Shown here in pieces: positions 28,824 through 36,915 of a stretch of DNA of 64,000 nucleotides. The translations under genes were made by a program, and so were the position numbers. The stretch is taken from assembly GCF_014204515.1 (NCBI RefSeq), contig NZ_JACHLI010000002.1, positions 310,001 to 374,000 on the forward strand, in the 5' to 3' direction. The notes beneath the pieces were generated by a model, which did no database searches, was not told the DNA's origin, and was given only the letters and a program-made list of their open reading frames with translations. Source of the stretch: Pseudomonas nitroreducens (GTDB taxonomy: Bacteria; Pseudomonadota; Gammaproteobacteria; Pseudomonadales; Pseudomonadaceae). Position 1 is the stretch's first letter. The number at the start of each line of letters is the position of its first letter.

Positions 28824-29705
28824 TTAGCCCAGCAGGCCCATGATCATGCTGGGCATCTGGCCGGCTTGCTTGAGCATGGAGATGCCCGACTGCATGAGCA
28901 TGGAGTTCTTGCTCATGTTGGCGCTCTCGACGGCGAAGTCGGCGTCCATGATGCGGCCCTTGGACAGGTCGGTGTTGTCCTTCATGTTGGCCAGGTTGTT
29001 GGAGGTGTGCTGCAGGCGGTTGATGTTCGCACCGAACTGCGCGCGCAGGGCGCCGATGGCGTCCAGGGCATCGTTGGCCAGGTCGATGGAGTCGTTGGCG
29101 CCGGAGATGGTCTCCAGTTCGGTGCCATCAGCCGAGGTGGCGGCGAACTGCTTGGTCAGGGCGCCGAAGGCGTCGGTCACGGCCTTGAGCTCGGTGGAAA
29201 CGTCGACGTTGAGGGTCTCGGCCTTGTCCGAACCGATCTGGAAGGTCACGCCACCGGTGGTGCCGAACTTGCCGCTGGCGCCGTCGACGCCGAACAGTGC
29301 ATCGCCGCCGAACTTGGTGTTGGCGATGATGTTCTTCAGTTCCTTGCCCAGTTCGTTGAACTCGGCGGACAGCGCCTTGCCGTCGTCGGTGGTGTTGGTG
29401 CCGTTGGCGGCCTGGGTGGACAGGTCCTTCATGCGCTGGGTGATGTCGGTCAGCTCGCTGAAGGAGCCGTCGGCGGTCTGCATCAGGGAGATGGCGTCGC
29501 TGGTGTTGCGCATGGCCACGTCCATGCCGCGGGACTGGGCATTCAGGCGGGTGGCGATCTGCAGGCCGGCGGCGTCGTCGGCGGCGGAGTTGATCCGCAG
29601 GCCGGTGCCCAGGCGCTGCTGGTTGGTGGCCAGCAGGTTGTTGGTCTTGCCCAGGTTGCTCTGGGTGATCAGGGAGGAGTAGTTGGTTTGAATCGACAAG
29701 GCCAT
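28824..29705 (-). CDS. lafA: Lateral flagellin LafA
   Basis: 293 residues. Conserved D0/D1 ends are clear: at the N-terminus ALSIQTNYSSL, then INSAADDAAGLQIATRLNAQ; at the C-terminus NMSKNSMLMQSGISMLKQAG and the last residues MPSMIMGLLG. The middle is short (about 150-190), giving a small flagellin as in other lateral systems. Flagellin is exported with FliS and forms the filament. No second flagellin gene is in the window. The gene is monocistronic: hairpin after it, and a sigma-54-like site ahead of it (29734-29748). Confidence 0.95.
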   Translation of the reverse strand: MALSIQTNYSSLITQSNLGKTNNLLATNQQRLGTGLRINSAADDAAGLQIATRLNAQSRGMDVAMRNTSDAISLMQTADGSFSELTDITQRMKDLSTQAANGTNTTDDGKALSAEFNELGKELKNIIANTKFGGDALFGVDGASGKFGTTGGVTFQIGSDKAETLNVDVSTELKAVTDAFGALTKQFAATSADGTELETISGANDSIDLANDALDAIGALRAQFGANINRLQHTSNNLANMKDNTDLSKGRIMDADFAVESANMSKNSMLMQSGISMLKQAGQMPSMIMGLLG

Positions 29706-29733
29706 GGTGGACTTCCTGTATGAGCTGGATGAA

Positions 29734-29748
29734 GCCGGCGTTGTGCCT
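29734..29748 (-). promoter_or_regulatory. Possible sigma-54 promoter of the flagellin gene
   Basis: Minus strand AGGCACAACGCCGGC has GGCAC at -24 and GC ten bases after GG, but CGGC in place of TTGC at -12. It ends 29 bases before the ATG, the same distance as the stronger fliD site. I found no good sigma-28 (GCCGATAA-type) box in this gap. Confidence 0.4.
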
Positions 29749-30062
29749 GCTGAAGGGGTAAGGCGACAGTTCGCGGGGAAGGATTAAGGGCGTAGGAAAA
29801 ATAATTGGCGTGGGGATTCCGGCGCTGCCCTGCGCGGCTTGCAGCCGCCGGCGGAATGTTCGTCCTACGGCGCAAAGTGGCGGACCAGAGCCTTCGGCTG
29901 CGAGGTGAGGAGGGCGGAGCTGGCGAATCTGTGTCTTTTCCCCTCGGATAGGTCATCTATGGTGTTGAGACGTGTCTTACAGCCCTGGAGCGGGCGTGCC
30001 GCTAAGCTCGTCGGGTCCGCAAGGCTGTGGGCAGTTCGCATCGAACGCTGAGAAGGAACTTC
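29749..30062. other. Intergenic region between flagellin and the lipid island
   Basis: No supported gene. It includes an AT-rich patch (about 29795-29812 on the plus strand) and GC-rich short palindromes around CGGCGC...GCCGCCGGCG (29819-29855) that look like degenerate repeats. The divergent promoters of the flagellin gene and of the lipid island lie within 29706-30062; a ribosome site AAGGA precedes the gene at 30063. Confidence 0.5.
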
Positions 30063-30683
30063 ATGATCTCCGTCTACCAACTCAAGTCACGCTTCCAGAA
30101 CCTGTTGCGCCCCCTCGTCACCCGCCTGTTCGAGCGCGGCGTCACGGCCAACCAGGTGACGCTGGCGGCCTGCGGCCTGTCGCTGCTGGTGGCCCTGGTC
30201 GTCGCGCTGCTGGCCAGCCATGCCTGGGTGTTCCTGCTGATCCCGCTGTGGATGTTCCTGCGCATGGCCCTCAACGCCATGGACGGCATGCTCGCCCGTG
30301 AATTCGGCCAGCAGTCGAAGCTGGGCGCCTACCTCAACGAACTCACCGACGTGATCGCCGACAGCGCGCTGTACCTGCCTTTCGCCCTGCTGCCGGGGGT
30401 GACGCCGGCGCTGCTGGTGCTGGTGGTCCTGCTGGCGCTGATCAGCGAATACAGCGGCGTGCTCGGCGTGATGGTCGGCGCTTCGCGGCGCTACGACGGC
30501 CCCATGGGCAAGAGCGACCGCGCGCTGTGCTTCGGCGTGTTCGGCGCCGGGGTGGCCAGCGGGCTGCTGCCGCTCACCTGGCTGGACCCGCTGCTGGGCG
30601 TGGTGGCGCTGTTGCTGCTGCTGACTATCGTCAACCGGGTGCGCCGCGGCCTGGCGGAACCACCGCAAGAACGAGCCGGCTGA
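30063..30683 (+). CDS. CDP-alcohol phosphatidyltransferase family protein (YnbA-like)
   Basis: 206 residues from the ATG at 30063 (AAGGA upstream), with about five or six membrane helices. The family active-site motif is D1xxD2GxxAR-x8-GxxxD3xxxD4. Here D74-G75, A78-R79, G88 and D96 fit D2, AR, G and D4, but D1 and D3 are Asn (N71 and N92); an extra D100 follows four residues after D96. From memory E. coli YnbA shows similar changes. In the family this enzyme joins an alcohol to a CDP-activated lipid; the substrate here is unknown and the Asn changes raise doubt about canonical chemistry. First gene of a compact six-gene rightward cluster of lipid-type enzymes. Confidence 0.82.
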   Translation: MISVYQLKSRFQNLLRPLVTRLFERGVTANQVTLAACGLSLLVALVVALLASHAWVFLLIPLWMFLRMALNAMDGMLAREFGQQSKLGAYLNELTDVIADSALYLPFALLPGVTPALLVLVVLLALISEYSGVLGVMVGASRRYDGPMGKSDRALCFGVFGAGVASGLLPLTWLDPLLGVVALLLLLTIVNRVRRGLAEPPQERAG

Positions 30684-30748
30684 ACGCCGGTAGAACCCCT
30701 TCGGGTGGGGACGGGAAAGTCCCCGATAGCCTTCGAACAGAGGAAGTT

Positions 30749-32506
30749 ATGCGCGAATCCACGACTCACCATTTCGTCACCCATGACGGCGTCGAGCTGT
30801 TCTACCGCCACTGGCCGGCTGCTGCCGGCAGCGCTGAGCCGCGCCGTGCGGTGCTGCTGTTCCACCGTGGCCACGAGCATTCCGGGCGCATCGGCCACCT
30901 CGCCGACGAACTGGACCTGCCCGGCTTCGACGTGTTCGCCTGGGACGCCCGCGGCCACGGCCAGTCGCCCGGCGCGCGCGGCGACAGCCCGAGTTTCGGC
31001 ACCAGCGTGCGCGACGTGCAGACCTTCGTCGAGCACCTCGCCGCGACTCACGGCGTCGCCGTCGAGGACATGGCCGTGGTCGCCCAGAGCGTCGGTGCGG
31101 TGGTCGCCTCCACCTGGGTGCACGACTACGCGCCGCCGATCCGCAGCCTGGTGCTCGCCTCGCCGGCGTTCAAGGTCAAGCTCTACGTGCCCCTCGCCCG
31201 GCCGGGCCTGAAGCTGGCGCGCTGGTGGCGCGGCAACTTCTTCGTCAACAGCTACGTGAAGGCGAAATTCCTCAGCCACGACCCCGAGCGCATCGCCTCC
31301 TACGACAGCGACCCGCTGATCGCCAAGGCCATCTCGGTGAACGTTCTGCTGGGCCTCTACGAAGCCGCCGATCGCGTGGTGGCCGACGCCCAGGCGATCC
31401 AGGTGCCGACCCAGCTGCTGATCTCCGGCTCCGACTTCGTGGTGCACCGCAAGCCGCAACAGCGCTTCTTCGACAACCTGGGCACGGCGCGCAAGGAACT
31501 CCACGTGCTGCCCGGCTTCTTCCACGACACCCTCGGCGAGCTGAAGCGCGAGCAGGCGACCCAGCGCGCGCGGCGCTTCATCCTCGAATGCTTCGCCCGC
31601 GAGCCGGAGCGCACGGACCTGCGCGATGCCGACTGCTTCGGCTATACCTGCGCCGAGGCCGAAGCCCTGGCCACGCCGCTGCCGGCCTGGTCGGTGCGCG
31701 ACCTCTACTGGCGCGCCACCCGCGCCAACATGCGCCTCGGCCGGTTGCTGTCCGACGGCATCAACCTCGGCTTCCAGACCGGCTTCGATTCGGGCAGCAC
31801 CCTGGACTACGTCTACCGCAACCAGCCCAAGGGCGCCGGCCCGGTCGGCCGGATGATCGACCGTACCTACCTGGAATCCGCCGGCTGGCGCGGCATCCGC
31901 CAACGCAAGGTGAACATCGAGGAGCTGCTGCGCCAGGCCATGGCCGAGCTGCGCGCGCAGGGCCGCGAGGTACGCATTCTCGACATCGCCGCCGGCCACG
32001 GGCGCTACATCCTCGAAGCGCTGCAGGGCGTCCAGCCGCTGCCGGAAAGCGTGCTGCTGCGCGACTACAGCGAACTGAACGTGCGCGAAGGCTCGGCGCT
32101 GATCGAGCGCCTGGGCCTGCAGGAGCGCGCGCGCTTCGTCCAGGGCGATGCCTTCGATGGCGCGGACCTTGCCGCCGTCGAGCCGAAACCGACCCTGGCG
32201 GTGGTTTCCGGTCTCTATGAGCTGTTCGCCGACAACGCCATGGTCAGCGGTTCGCTGGCCGGGCTGGGCGAGGCGGTGGAGGAGGGCGGCTACCTGATCT
32301 ACACCGGTCAGCCCTGGCACCCGCAGCTGGAACTGATTGCCCGCGCGCTGACCAGCCACCGCGCCGGCCAGGCCTGGGTGATGCGCCGCCGCACGCAGCT
32401 GGAGATGGACCGGCTGGTGGCCGCCGCCGGCTTCCGCAAGCTGGCCCAGCGCATCGACGAGGACGGCATCTTCACCGTCTCCCTGGCCCGCCGGGAGCGC
32501 AGCTGA
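30749..32506 (+). CDS. Alpha/beta hydrolase fused to SAM-dependent methyltransferase (YnbC-like)
   Basis: 585 residues starting MRESTTHHF, with AGAGGAA before the ATG. Residues about 8-285 are an alpha/beta hydrolase resembling monoacylglycerol lipases. The likely catalytic triad is S114 in AQSVGA, D229 in SGSD and H259 in GFFHD, with FAWDARGHGQSPG also typical. Residues about 375-580 are a class I methyltransferase with the SAM motif VRILDIAAGHGRY (408-420). The pairing suggests that a lipid is deacylated and a product methylated, or that two steps of one pathway are fused. It shares a one-base stop/start overlap with the next gene. The substrate is not known. Confidence 0.84.
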   Translation: MRESTTHHFVTHDGVELFYRHWPAAAGSAEPRRAVLLFHRGHEHSGRIGHLADELDLPGFDVFAWDARGHGQSPGARGDSPSFGTSVRDVQTFVEHLAATHGVAVEDMAVVAQSVGAVVASTWVHDYAPPIRSLVLASPAFKVKLYVPLARPGLKLARWWRGNFFVNSYVKAKFLSHDPERIASYDSDPLIAKAISVNVLLGLYEAADRVVADAQAIQVPTQLLISGSDFVVHRKPQQRFFDNLGTARKELHVLPGFFHDTLGELKREQATQRARRFILECFAREPERTDLRDADCFGYTCAEAEALATPLPAWSVRDLYWRATRANMRLGRLLSDGINLGFQTGFDSGSTLDYVYRNQPKGAGPVGRMIDRTYLESAGWRGIRQRKVNIEELLRQAMAELRAQGREVRILDIAAGHGRYILEALQGVQPLPESVLLRDYSELNVREGSALIERLGLQERARFVQGDAFDGADLAAVEPKPTLAVVSGLYELFADNAMVSGSLAGLGEAVEEGGYLIYTGQPWHPQLELIARALTSHRAGQAWVMRRRTQLEMDRLVAAAGFRKLAQRIDEDGIFTVSLARRERS

Positions 32507-33855
32507 TGGCATCCTTGCCACTGCGCGAACCCGGCGTCCTGCGTCGCGCGGTGATCTGGCTGCTGTGCCTCGGGCCGTTCTTCTTCCTCAGCTACGGCTT
32601 CGCCAACTGGGTGGCCGGGCAGCGCGAGTCGGTGGGCGTGCTGGTGTTCGACTGGGAGCGCGGCATGCCGCTGTGGCCCTGGACGATCATTCCGTACTGG
32701 TCCATCGACCTGCTCTACGGCCTGTCCTTCCTGCTCCCGCGCACCCGCCGCGGGCTGGACTGCCATGCGCTGCGCCTGCTCACCGCGCAGGTCGTGGCGG
32801 TCGCCTGCTTCCTGCTGTTCCCGCTGCGCTTCAGCTTCGAGCGGCCCATGCTCGATGGCTTCTTCGGCCTGCTGTTCGACCTGCTGATGGGCTTCGACAA
32901 GCCGTTCAACCAGGCGCCGTCGCTGCACATCGCGCTGCTGGTGATCCTCTGGGTGGCCTACGGGCGCTACGCCCAAGGCTTCACGCGCTGGCTGCTGCAC
33001 GGCTGGTTCGCCCTGATCGGCCTATCGGTGCTGACCACCTGGCAGCACCATTTCATCGACGTGCCCACGGGCGCGCTGCTGGGCTTCTTCTGCGTCTGGC
33101 TGTGGCCCCGCGAAGTGCGCTCGCCATGGCAGGCCTGGAGCCTCAGCGACAATCCGCAGCGTCGGCGCCTGGCGGGTCTGTACGCTGCCGGGTCGCTGCT
33201 GTGCCTGGTGCTGGCGCTGGCAGGCGGCGGCCCGTGGCTCTGGCTGTGCTGGCCGGCGGTATCCCTGGCGCTGGTCGTGCTGTGCTACCTGGGGATCGGC
33301 CCGGTGGGCTTCCAGAAGCGCCTGGACGGCCGCCATTCGACGGCGGTCGCCTGGCTGCTGGCGCCCTACTGGCTGGGCGCGTGGCTCAACGCGCGCTGGT
33401 GGACCCGCCACCATCCGCAGCCGGACGAAGTGCTGCCCGGCCTCTGGCTCGGCCGCCTGCCGGACTGGTACAAGCCGTGGCACCTGCCGAGCCTGGCGAT
33501 CCTCGACCTCTGTGCCGAACTGCCCTGCACCGCCCTGACCCGTCGCTACGACTGCCTGCCCTGGCTGGATCTGGTTGCACCCAGTGCCGAGCAATGCCGG
33601 CAGGGGGCCGAGCTGATCGACCAGTTGCACCGCGACGGTCCGTTGCTGGTCTGCTGTGCGCTGGGCTATTCGCGCAGTGCCACCCTGGTGGCGGCGTGGC
33701 TGCTGATTTCCGGGCGCAGTGCCACGGTGGAGGAGGCGCTGGCGCTGATCCGCCAGGCACGCCCGCAGGTGGTGCTCAAGGCCGAACAACGGGCGGTGCT
33801 GGCGCAGATCGCCGGCCAGCCGCATCTGCCGGAGGAGGTGAGCCATGCCGGCTGA
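32506..33855 (+). CDS. PAP2 phosphatase fused to dual-specificity phosphatase (YnbD-like)
   Basis: 449 residues. The N-terminal part is a membrane PAP2-type lipid phosphatase: NQAPSLHIAL (PSxH 138-141) and TTWQHHFIDVPTGALLG (His 181-182, Asp 185), with about six or more helices. The C-terminal part (about 300-440) is a dual-specificity or tyrosine-phosphatase fold with the CX5R loop C384-ALGYS-R390. Having two unrelated phosphatase domains in one membrane protein is unusual but is the layout of E. coli YnbD. It suggests removal of phosphate from a lipid or inositol-type headgroup. It overlaps the next gene by 11 bases. Confidence 0.85.
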   Translation: MASLPLREPGVLRRAVIWLLCLGPFFFLSYGFANWVAGQRESVGVLVFDWERGMPLWPWTIIPYWSIDLLYGLSFLLPRTRRGLDCHALRLLTAQVVAVACFLLFPLRFSFERPMLDGFFGLLFDLLMGFDKPFNQAPSLHIALLVILWVAYGRYAQGFTRWLLHGWFALIGLSVLTTWQHHFIDVPTGALLGFFCVWLWPREVRSPWQAWSLSDNPQRRRLAGLYAAGSLLCLVLALAGGGPWLWLCWPAVSLALVVLCYLGIGPVGFQKRLDGRHSTAVAWLLAPYWLGAWLNARWWTRHHPQPDEVLPGLWLGRLPDWYKPWHLPSLAILDLCAELPCTALTRRYDCLPWLDLVAPSAEQCRQGAELIDQLHRDGPLLVCCALGYSRSATLVAAWLLISGRSATVEEALALIRQARPQVVLKAEQRAVLAQIAGQPHLPEEVSHAG

Positions 33856-34291
33856 TCCTGGCCTGATCCTGGTGGCCAGCCTGCTGCGTCGCGGCAGCAG
33901 CCTCAACGGCCTGTCTTCCGCGCTGACCGTGCTGGCCCTGGCACTGGGTTTCTACGGCGTGCTGATGGCCAGCGCCACCCTGGCGTTCAGCCTGGGCATG
34001 GCGCTGCTGGTGCTGCTGGGCCTGGCGCAGAAGTTCTACGCCATGCGCGTGGCGCTGGACGCCGACCTGTTCCAGGCCATGGCCAACGCCGGCGACGCGC
34101 TGGCGGAGAAGACCCGCCAGCTGGACGATGCCCTCGCCACCTACGCCGGCGTACCGGCCGCCAAGGCCGGGCGCCCGTGGAGCGAGCGCAGCCGCGGCGC
34201 CCTCGCCCTGCTGCGTCGGCAGGCGCTGCTCTGCGCGGCGCAGTGGCTGCTCGCGCTGCTGATCCTGATCACCCTCACCTTCCAATCCTGA
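33845..34291 (+). CDS. Small membrane protein of unknown function in the lipid cluster
   Basis: 148 residues not recognised. Two hydrophobic segments near 25-42 and 46-62, a soluble middle of about 55 residues with charged helices, and a third hydrophobic stretch near the end (about 128-143). No conserved catalytic motif is seen. It begins inside the end of the PAP2/phosphatase gene and is followed 14 bases later by the acyltransferase gene, so it is almost certainly co-expressed. It could be an assembly or scaffold subunit of the membrane enzymes; this is only a guess from position. Confidence 0.7.
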   Translation: MPADPGLILVASLLRRGSSLNGLSSALTVLALALGFYGVLMASATLAFSLGMALLVLLGLAQKFYAMRVALDADLFQAMANAGDALAEKTRQLDDALATYAGVPAAKAGRPWSERSRGALALLRRQALLCAAQWLLALLILITLTFQS

Positions 34292-34305
34292 GGAACGTAC
34301 CCGGA

Positions 34306-34935
34306 ATGCTGGAACGACTCTTCGCCTACGCCATCATCGCCGGCGCCCGCGCGGTGACCGGCCTGCGCAGCCTGTGGATCGGCACCACGCCGATCCCGGT
34401 GCAGCGCATCTATTACGCCAACCACAGCAGCCACGGCGATTTCGTGCTGCTCTGGGCCTCGTTGCCGCCGCAACTGCGCGCCCGCACGCGCCCGGTTGCC
34501 GGCATGGACTACTGGGGCAAGGGCGGCCTGCGCGGCTTCATCATCAACCGCGTGTTCAATGGCGTGCTGATCGACCGCTCGCGTGGCGCCGAGGGCGGCA
34601 ATCCGCTGGAGCCGGTGGAGCGCGCGCTGGCCGACGGCGACTCGCTGATCCTGTTCCCCGAAGGCACCCGCAACCTCGACGAGGAAGTGCGCCTGCTGCC
34701 GTTCAAGAGCGGCATCTACCACCTGGCCAAGGCCCATCCGCAGGTGGAGCTGGTACCGGTGTGGCTGGACAACCTCAACCGCGTGATGCCCAAGGGCCGT
34801 GCGTTGCCATTGCCGCTGCTGTGTACCCTGAGCTTCGGCGCGCCGCTGGCGGTGCAGGAGGGCGAGGCCAAGGAAGCCTTCCTCGAACGCGCCCGCGAGG
34901 CGCTGCTCAACCTCGCCGCCACGGAGGGCCGCTGA
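34306..34935 (+). CDS. Lysophospholipid (1-acylglycerol-3-phosphate type) acyltransferase, PlsC family
   Basis: 209 residues from the ATG at 34306. The acyltransferase signature HX4D is in the segment ANHSSHGDF (residues about 39-47), and block III reads FPEGTRN (about 124-130) with a KSGIY motif after it. Family enzymes transfer an acyl chain to a lysophospholipid. The cluster (phosphatidyltransferase, hydrolase-methyltransferase, phosphatase, acyltransferase, cytidylyltransferase) contains all the chemistry to make, activate and reacylate an unusual phospholipid. Its start is separated from the small membrane protein by 14 bases, and it precedes the CdsA gene by one base. Confidence 0.86.
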   Translation: MLERLFAYAIIAGARAVTGLRSLWIGTTPIPVQRIYYANHSSHGDFVLLWASLPPQLRARTRPVAGMDYWGKGGLRGFIINRVFNGVLIDRSRGAEGGNPLEPVERALADGDSLILFPEGTRNLDEEVRLLPFKSGIYHLAKAHPQVELVPVWLDNLNRVMPKGRALPLPLLCTLSFGAPLAVQEGEAKEAFLERAREALLNLAATEGR

Positions 34936-34936
34936 G

Positions 34937-35866
34937 ATGAACCAGACCTGGCTGCTGTTCGGCGGCATCGGCGCCATCCTCGTCCTCGCCTCGCTGGTCG
35001 GTGCGGTGCTGCGCTGGAAGGCGCCGGCCGGACCGCACGCGGTGATCGACAACCTCAACGCGCGGATCAACGCCTGGTGGGTGATGGTGGCGGTGATCGG
35101 CTGCGCCTTCGCCCTCGGCTACTGGGCGGTGATCCTGCTGTTCTACGGCGTGTCCTTCTACGCCCTGCGCGAGTTCCTCACGCTGATGCCGACCCGCCGC
35201 AGCGACTACCCGGCGCTGGTGGCGGCGTTCTACTTCGTGCTGCCGATGCAGTACCTGCTGATCGGCATCGGCTGGTACGGGCTGTTCTCCATCTTCATCC
35301 CGGTCTACGTGTTCCTCCTGCTGCCGATCCTCGCCTCGCTGGGCGGCGACTCCAAGCACTTCCTCGAACGGGCCTCGAAGGTGCAGTGGGGGCTGATGCT
35401 GGCGGTGTTCTGCATCTCCTACGTGCCGGCGCTGCTGACCCTGGAAATCGCCGGCTACGAGGGCCGCAACCTGCTGCTGATCGCCTTCCTGGTCATCGTC
35501 GTGCAGTTGTCGGACGTGCTGCAGTACGTCTGCGGCAAGCTGATGGGCAAGCGCAAGATCGCGCCGAACCTGTCGCCGTCCAAGACCGTGGAAGGCTTCA
35601 TCGGCGGCGTGACGCTGGCCACGCTGATCGGTGGCTCGCTGTGGTGGATCACCCCGTTCACCTTCTGGCAGGCGCTGTCCTGCGCGCTGATGATCAACAT
35701 CCTCGGCTTCTTCGGCGGGCTGGTGATGTCGGCGATCAAGCGCGACCGCGGAGTGAAGGACTGGGGCCACATGATCGAAGGCCACGGCGGCATGCTCGAC
35801 CGCCTGGATTCGGTGTGCTTCGCGGCGCCGGTGTTCTTCCACTGCGTGCGCTATTGGTGGACCTGA
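34937..35866 (+). CDS. Phosphatidate cytidylyltransferase, CdsA family (YnbB-like)
   Basis: 309 residues with about eight hydrophobic stretches. The CDP-diglyceride synthase signature is in the C-terminal part: SAIKRDRGVKDWG then EGHGGMLDRLDS. This enzyme makes CDP-diacylglycerol from phosphatidic acid and CTP, the activated donor used by a phosphatidyltransferase such as the one encoded first in this cluster. The housekeeping cdsA usually lies near dxr and bamA, so this one is likely a dedicated second copy, as with E. coli YnbB. Last gene of the run; R2/R3 repeats follow. Confidence 0.88.
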   Translation: MNQTWLLFGGIGAILVLASLVGAVLRWKAPAGPHAVIDNLNARINAWWVMVAVIGCAFALGYWAVILLFYGVSFYALREFLTLMPTRRSDYPALVAAFYFVLPMQYLLIGIGWYGLFSIFIPVYVFLLLPILASLGGDSKHFLERASKVQWGLMLAVFCISYVPALLTLEIAGYEGRNLLLIAFLVIVVQLSDVLQYVCGKLMGKRKIAPNLSPSKTVEGFIGGVTLATLIGGSLWWITPFTFWQALSCALMINILGFFGGLVMSAIKRDRGVKDWGHMIEGHGGMLDRLDSVCFAAPVFFHCVRYWWT

Positions 35867-35889
35867 TACGCCGCGTCGGGGCGCTGCAC

Positions 35890-36013
35890 GGCGGATAACG
35901 CTGGCGCGTTATTCGCCCGACGGGCATTTCGTAGGATGGCGTGGAGCGAAGCGATACCCATCGATATTCCGGCACAGGAGCCGATGGGTATCGCAAGCTC
36001 CACCCATCCTACG
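35890..36013. repeat. Repeat block: half R2 element plus full R3 element
   Basis: GCGGATAACGCTGGCGCGTTATTCGCCC (35890-35918, R2 type) is followed by an R3 palindrome at 35931-36013: GTAGGATGGCGTGGAGCGAA then an inverted arm ATCGCAAGCTCCACCCATCCTAC. R3 copies recur at 50619 and 59784. It marks the boundary between the lipid island and flgA. Confidence 0.75.
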
Positions 36014-36032
36014 TAAAGCTGCTCCGCGGCAT

Positions 36033-36830
36033 TCAGAAGAGGCTGCTGACCTCGCCTGACGCCGTCACCTTCGCCTCGATGATCTTCTGGCTGCGCAGGT
36101 TCTTCACCCGGATCACCTCGTCCTGCCTGCCGTTGGCCAGGGCTTCGCCGACGGCGCTGGCCTGGATGCCGTCCTGGCTGGCGATCATCTTCACCTGCTG
36201 CCCGCGACGCACCAGCAGGGCACCGTCGAGCAGCGCCGGGGTCAGCGGCTGGTCGGCGCGGATGCGGCGGCGGGCGGTCTTGCCGGTCACCTCGGCGATG
36301 TTGGTGAAATAACTCCGCGAACCCTTGCCGATCTCCAGGGGCGCGAGCCTGAGCTGGGTCGCTTCCAGCGTCTGGCCGCGCTCGATCACGCCACGGGCGA
36401 CCACGCCGGGCAGGTACACCCTGGGCTGGCTGATGAAGCTCACCGGCCACCCGGATTGCCCCGCGCAGGAGGCTTCGAAGCGCCACCGCGCGCTGACCGT
36501 GGCGGGTGTTTCGAGCAGCCGCAGCTGCGGTGCGTTCGGGCAGGCGGCGAGCTTGCCCAGGCTGTTGGGCAGGTTGTTGTCCAGGGTGAACGTCATGCCT
36601 TTCCAGCCGGCCTTGCGCGCGGCTTCCTTCAGCTCGGCAGCCACCTGCCGCTGCGCCGCTTCTTCGAGTTGCGTGCGGGCATCCTGGGCTTGTGCCAGGA
36701 CGGGAAGCAGCAGGAGGAAACAGGCGGAAAGGGCCTTTCCGCATCCTGCGCCGCGGTGCGTCGAAAGCGGAAAAGCGGCGTTGCGCACGCTGCCGGCAAC
36801 GGCGCGTAAAGCCTGATAAATCAACGACAT
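36033..36830 (-). CDS. flgA: Flagellar P-ring assembly chaperone FlgA (lateral system)
   Basis: 265 residues from the ATG at 36830. A signal peptide is present but preceded by a long positive lead (about 30 residues before the core KALSACFLLLLPVLAQAQ). The C-terminal SAF-type domain shows ARGVIERGQTLEATQLRLAP and GLMV-like end ISQ-type repeats typical of FlgA. FlgA helps FlgI assemble into the P-ring in the periplasm. Divergent from flgB; the 85 bases between contain a sigma-54-like site for flgB. A shorter start closer to the signal peptide cannot be excluded. Confidence 0.9.
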   Translation of the reverse strand: MSLIYQALRAVAGSVRNAAFPLSTHRGAGCGKALSACFLLLLPVLAQAQDARTQLEEAAQRQVAAELKEAARKAGWKGMTFTLDNNLPNSLGKLAACPNAPQLRLLETPATVSARWRFEASCAGQSGWPVSFISQPRVYLPGVVARGVIERGQTLEATQLRLAPLEIGKGSRSYFTNIAEVTGKTARRRIRADQPLTPALLDGALLVRRGQQVKMIASQDGIQASAVGEALANGRQDEVIRVKNLRSQKIIEAKVTASGEVSSLF

Positions 36831-36848
36831 GAAGCGATATTCCGGGGT

Positions 36849-36863
36849 GGGCATGCTTTGTGC
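36849..36863 (+). promoter_or_regulatory. Sigma-54 promoter of the flgB operon
   Basis: GGGCATGCTTTGTGC contains GG then exactly ten bases then GC, with GCAT after -24 and TGTGC at -12. It lies 53 bases before the flgB ATG. It is slightly off the TGGCAC consensus in the first base. LafK would be the expected activator. Confidence 0.6.
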
Positions 36864-36915
36864 TCTGTCGCTGCGCACGCCGAAAGATGGCCGAACGACG
36901 GGAGCGGGTTGCGCG

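Noticed and set aside
29706..30062. Sigma-28 promoter for the flagellin gene
   Set aside because: No GCCGATAA-like box with a spaced TAAA was found on the minus strand; the nearest (TTAAT...GTCGCCTT) matches too poorly.
30527..30748. Upstream extension of the hydrolase-methyltransferase gene
   Set aside because: The in-frame extension overlaps the phosphatidyltransferase gene and lacks hydrolase homology; the ATG at 30749 has a good ribosome site.
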